Positions 6,106 through 6,118 of a stretch of 6,118 bases of DNA are shown in pieces. Source of the DNA: Prevotellaceae bacterium (GTDB lineage Bacteria > Bacteroidota > Bacteroidia > Bacteroidales > UBA932); contig JAIRLF010000395.1 of the NCBI GenBank assembly GCA_031259655.1, positions 1 to 6,118 of the forward strand, written 5' to 3'. Under the pieces are notes generated by a model, which was given only the letters and a program-made list of their open reading frames with translations, did not search any database and had not been told where the DNA came from. The first letter of the stretch is position 1. Every line of letters begins with the position of its first letter. Both the position numbers and the translations under genes were made by a program.

Positions 6106-6118
6106 GATTGTTTGTTAT

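Overview
The window looks like chromosomal DNA from a member of the Bacteroidota, probably Bacteroidales. The evidence is the promoter style: TAnnTTTG -7 boxes, one with a correctly spaced TTTG -33 box. Start codons lack clear Shine-Dalgarno sequences and have A/T-rich upstream regions. Protein families and base composition are also consistent. This is inference from motifs; no taxonomic search was possible.

Layout. Positions 1-210 form an untranslated leader with a promoter-like box, a 20-codon leader peptide ORF rich in Ile/Leu/Val codons, mutually exclusive RNA hairpins and an intrinsic terminator. It has the full architecture of a translation-coupled transcription attenuator. It is followed by three tightly spaced + strand genes: a LOG-family nucleotide phosphoribohydrolase (211-753), acetolactate synthase large subunit ilvB (756-2465) and its ACT-domain regulatory subunit ilvN (2476-3003). 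A short convergent gap with a hairpin separates ilvN from a - strand AAA_14/DUF4143 ATPase (4329-3037). A 282-bp divergent intergenic region (4330-4611) carries promoters for the ATPase and for a + strand CPA1-type K+/H+ antiporter with a C-terminal RCK_C (TrkA_C) domain (4612-6105).

How the genes work together. IlvB and IlvN form acetohydroxyacid synthase, the first shared step of isoleucine, valine and leucine synthesis and the usual feedback point. The attenuator would add transcriptional control by charged branched-chain tRNAs. The LOG gene lies between the attenuator and ilvB, so it would be under the same control, an unexpected coupling of nucleotide salvage with branched-chain amino acid supply. 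The ATPase and antiporter have no evident functional link to the ilv genes.

The most notable item is the attenuator, which is read directly from sequence. The 20-bp promoter core shared by the ilv leader and the ATPase gene is a second, smaller curiosity.
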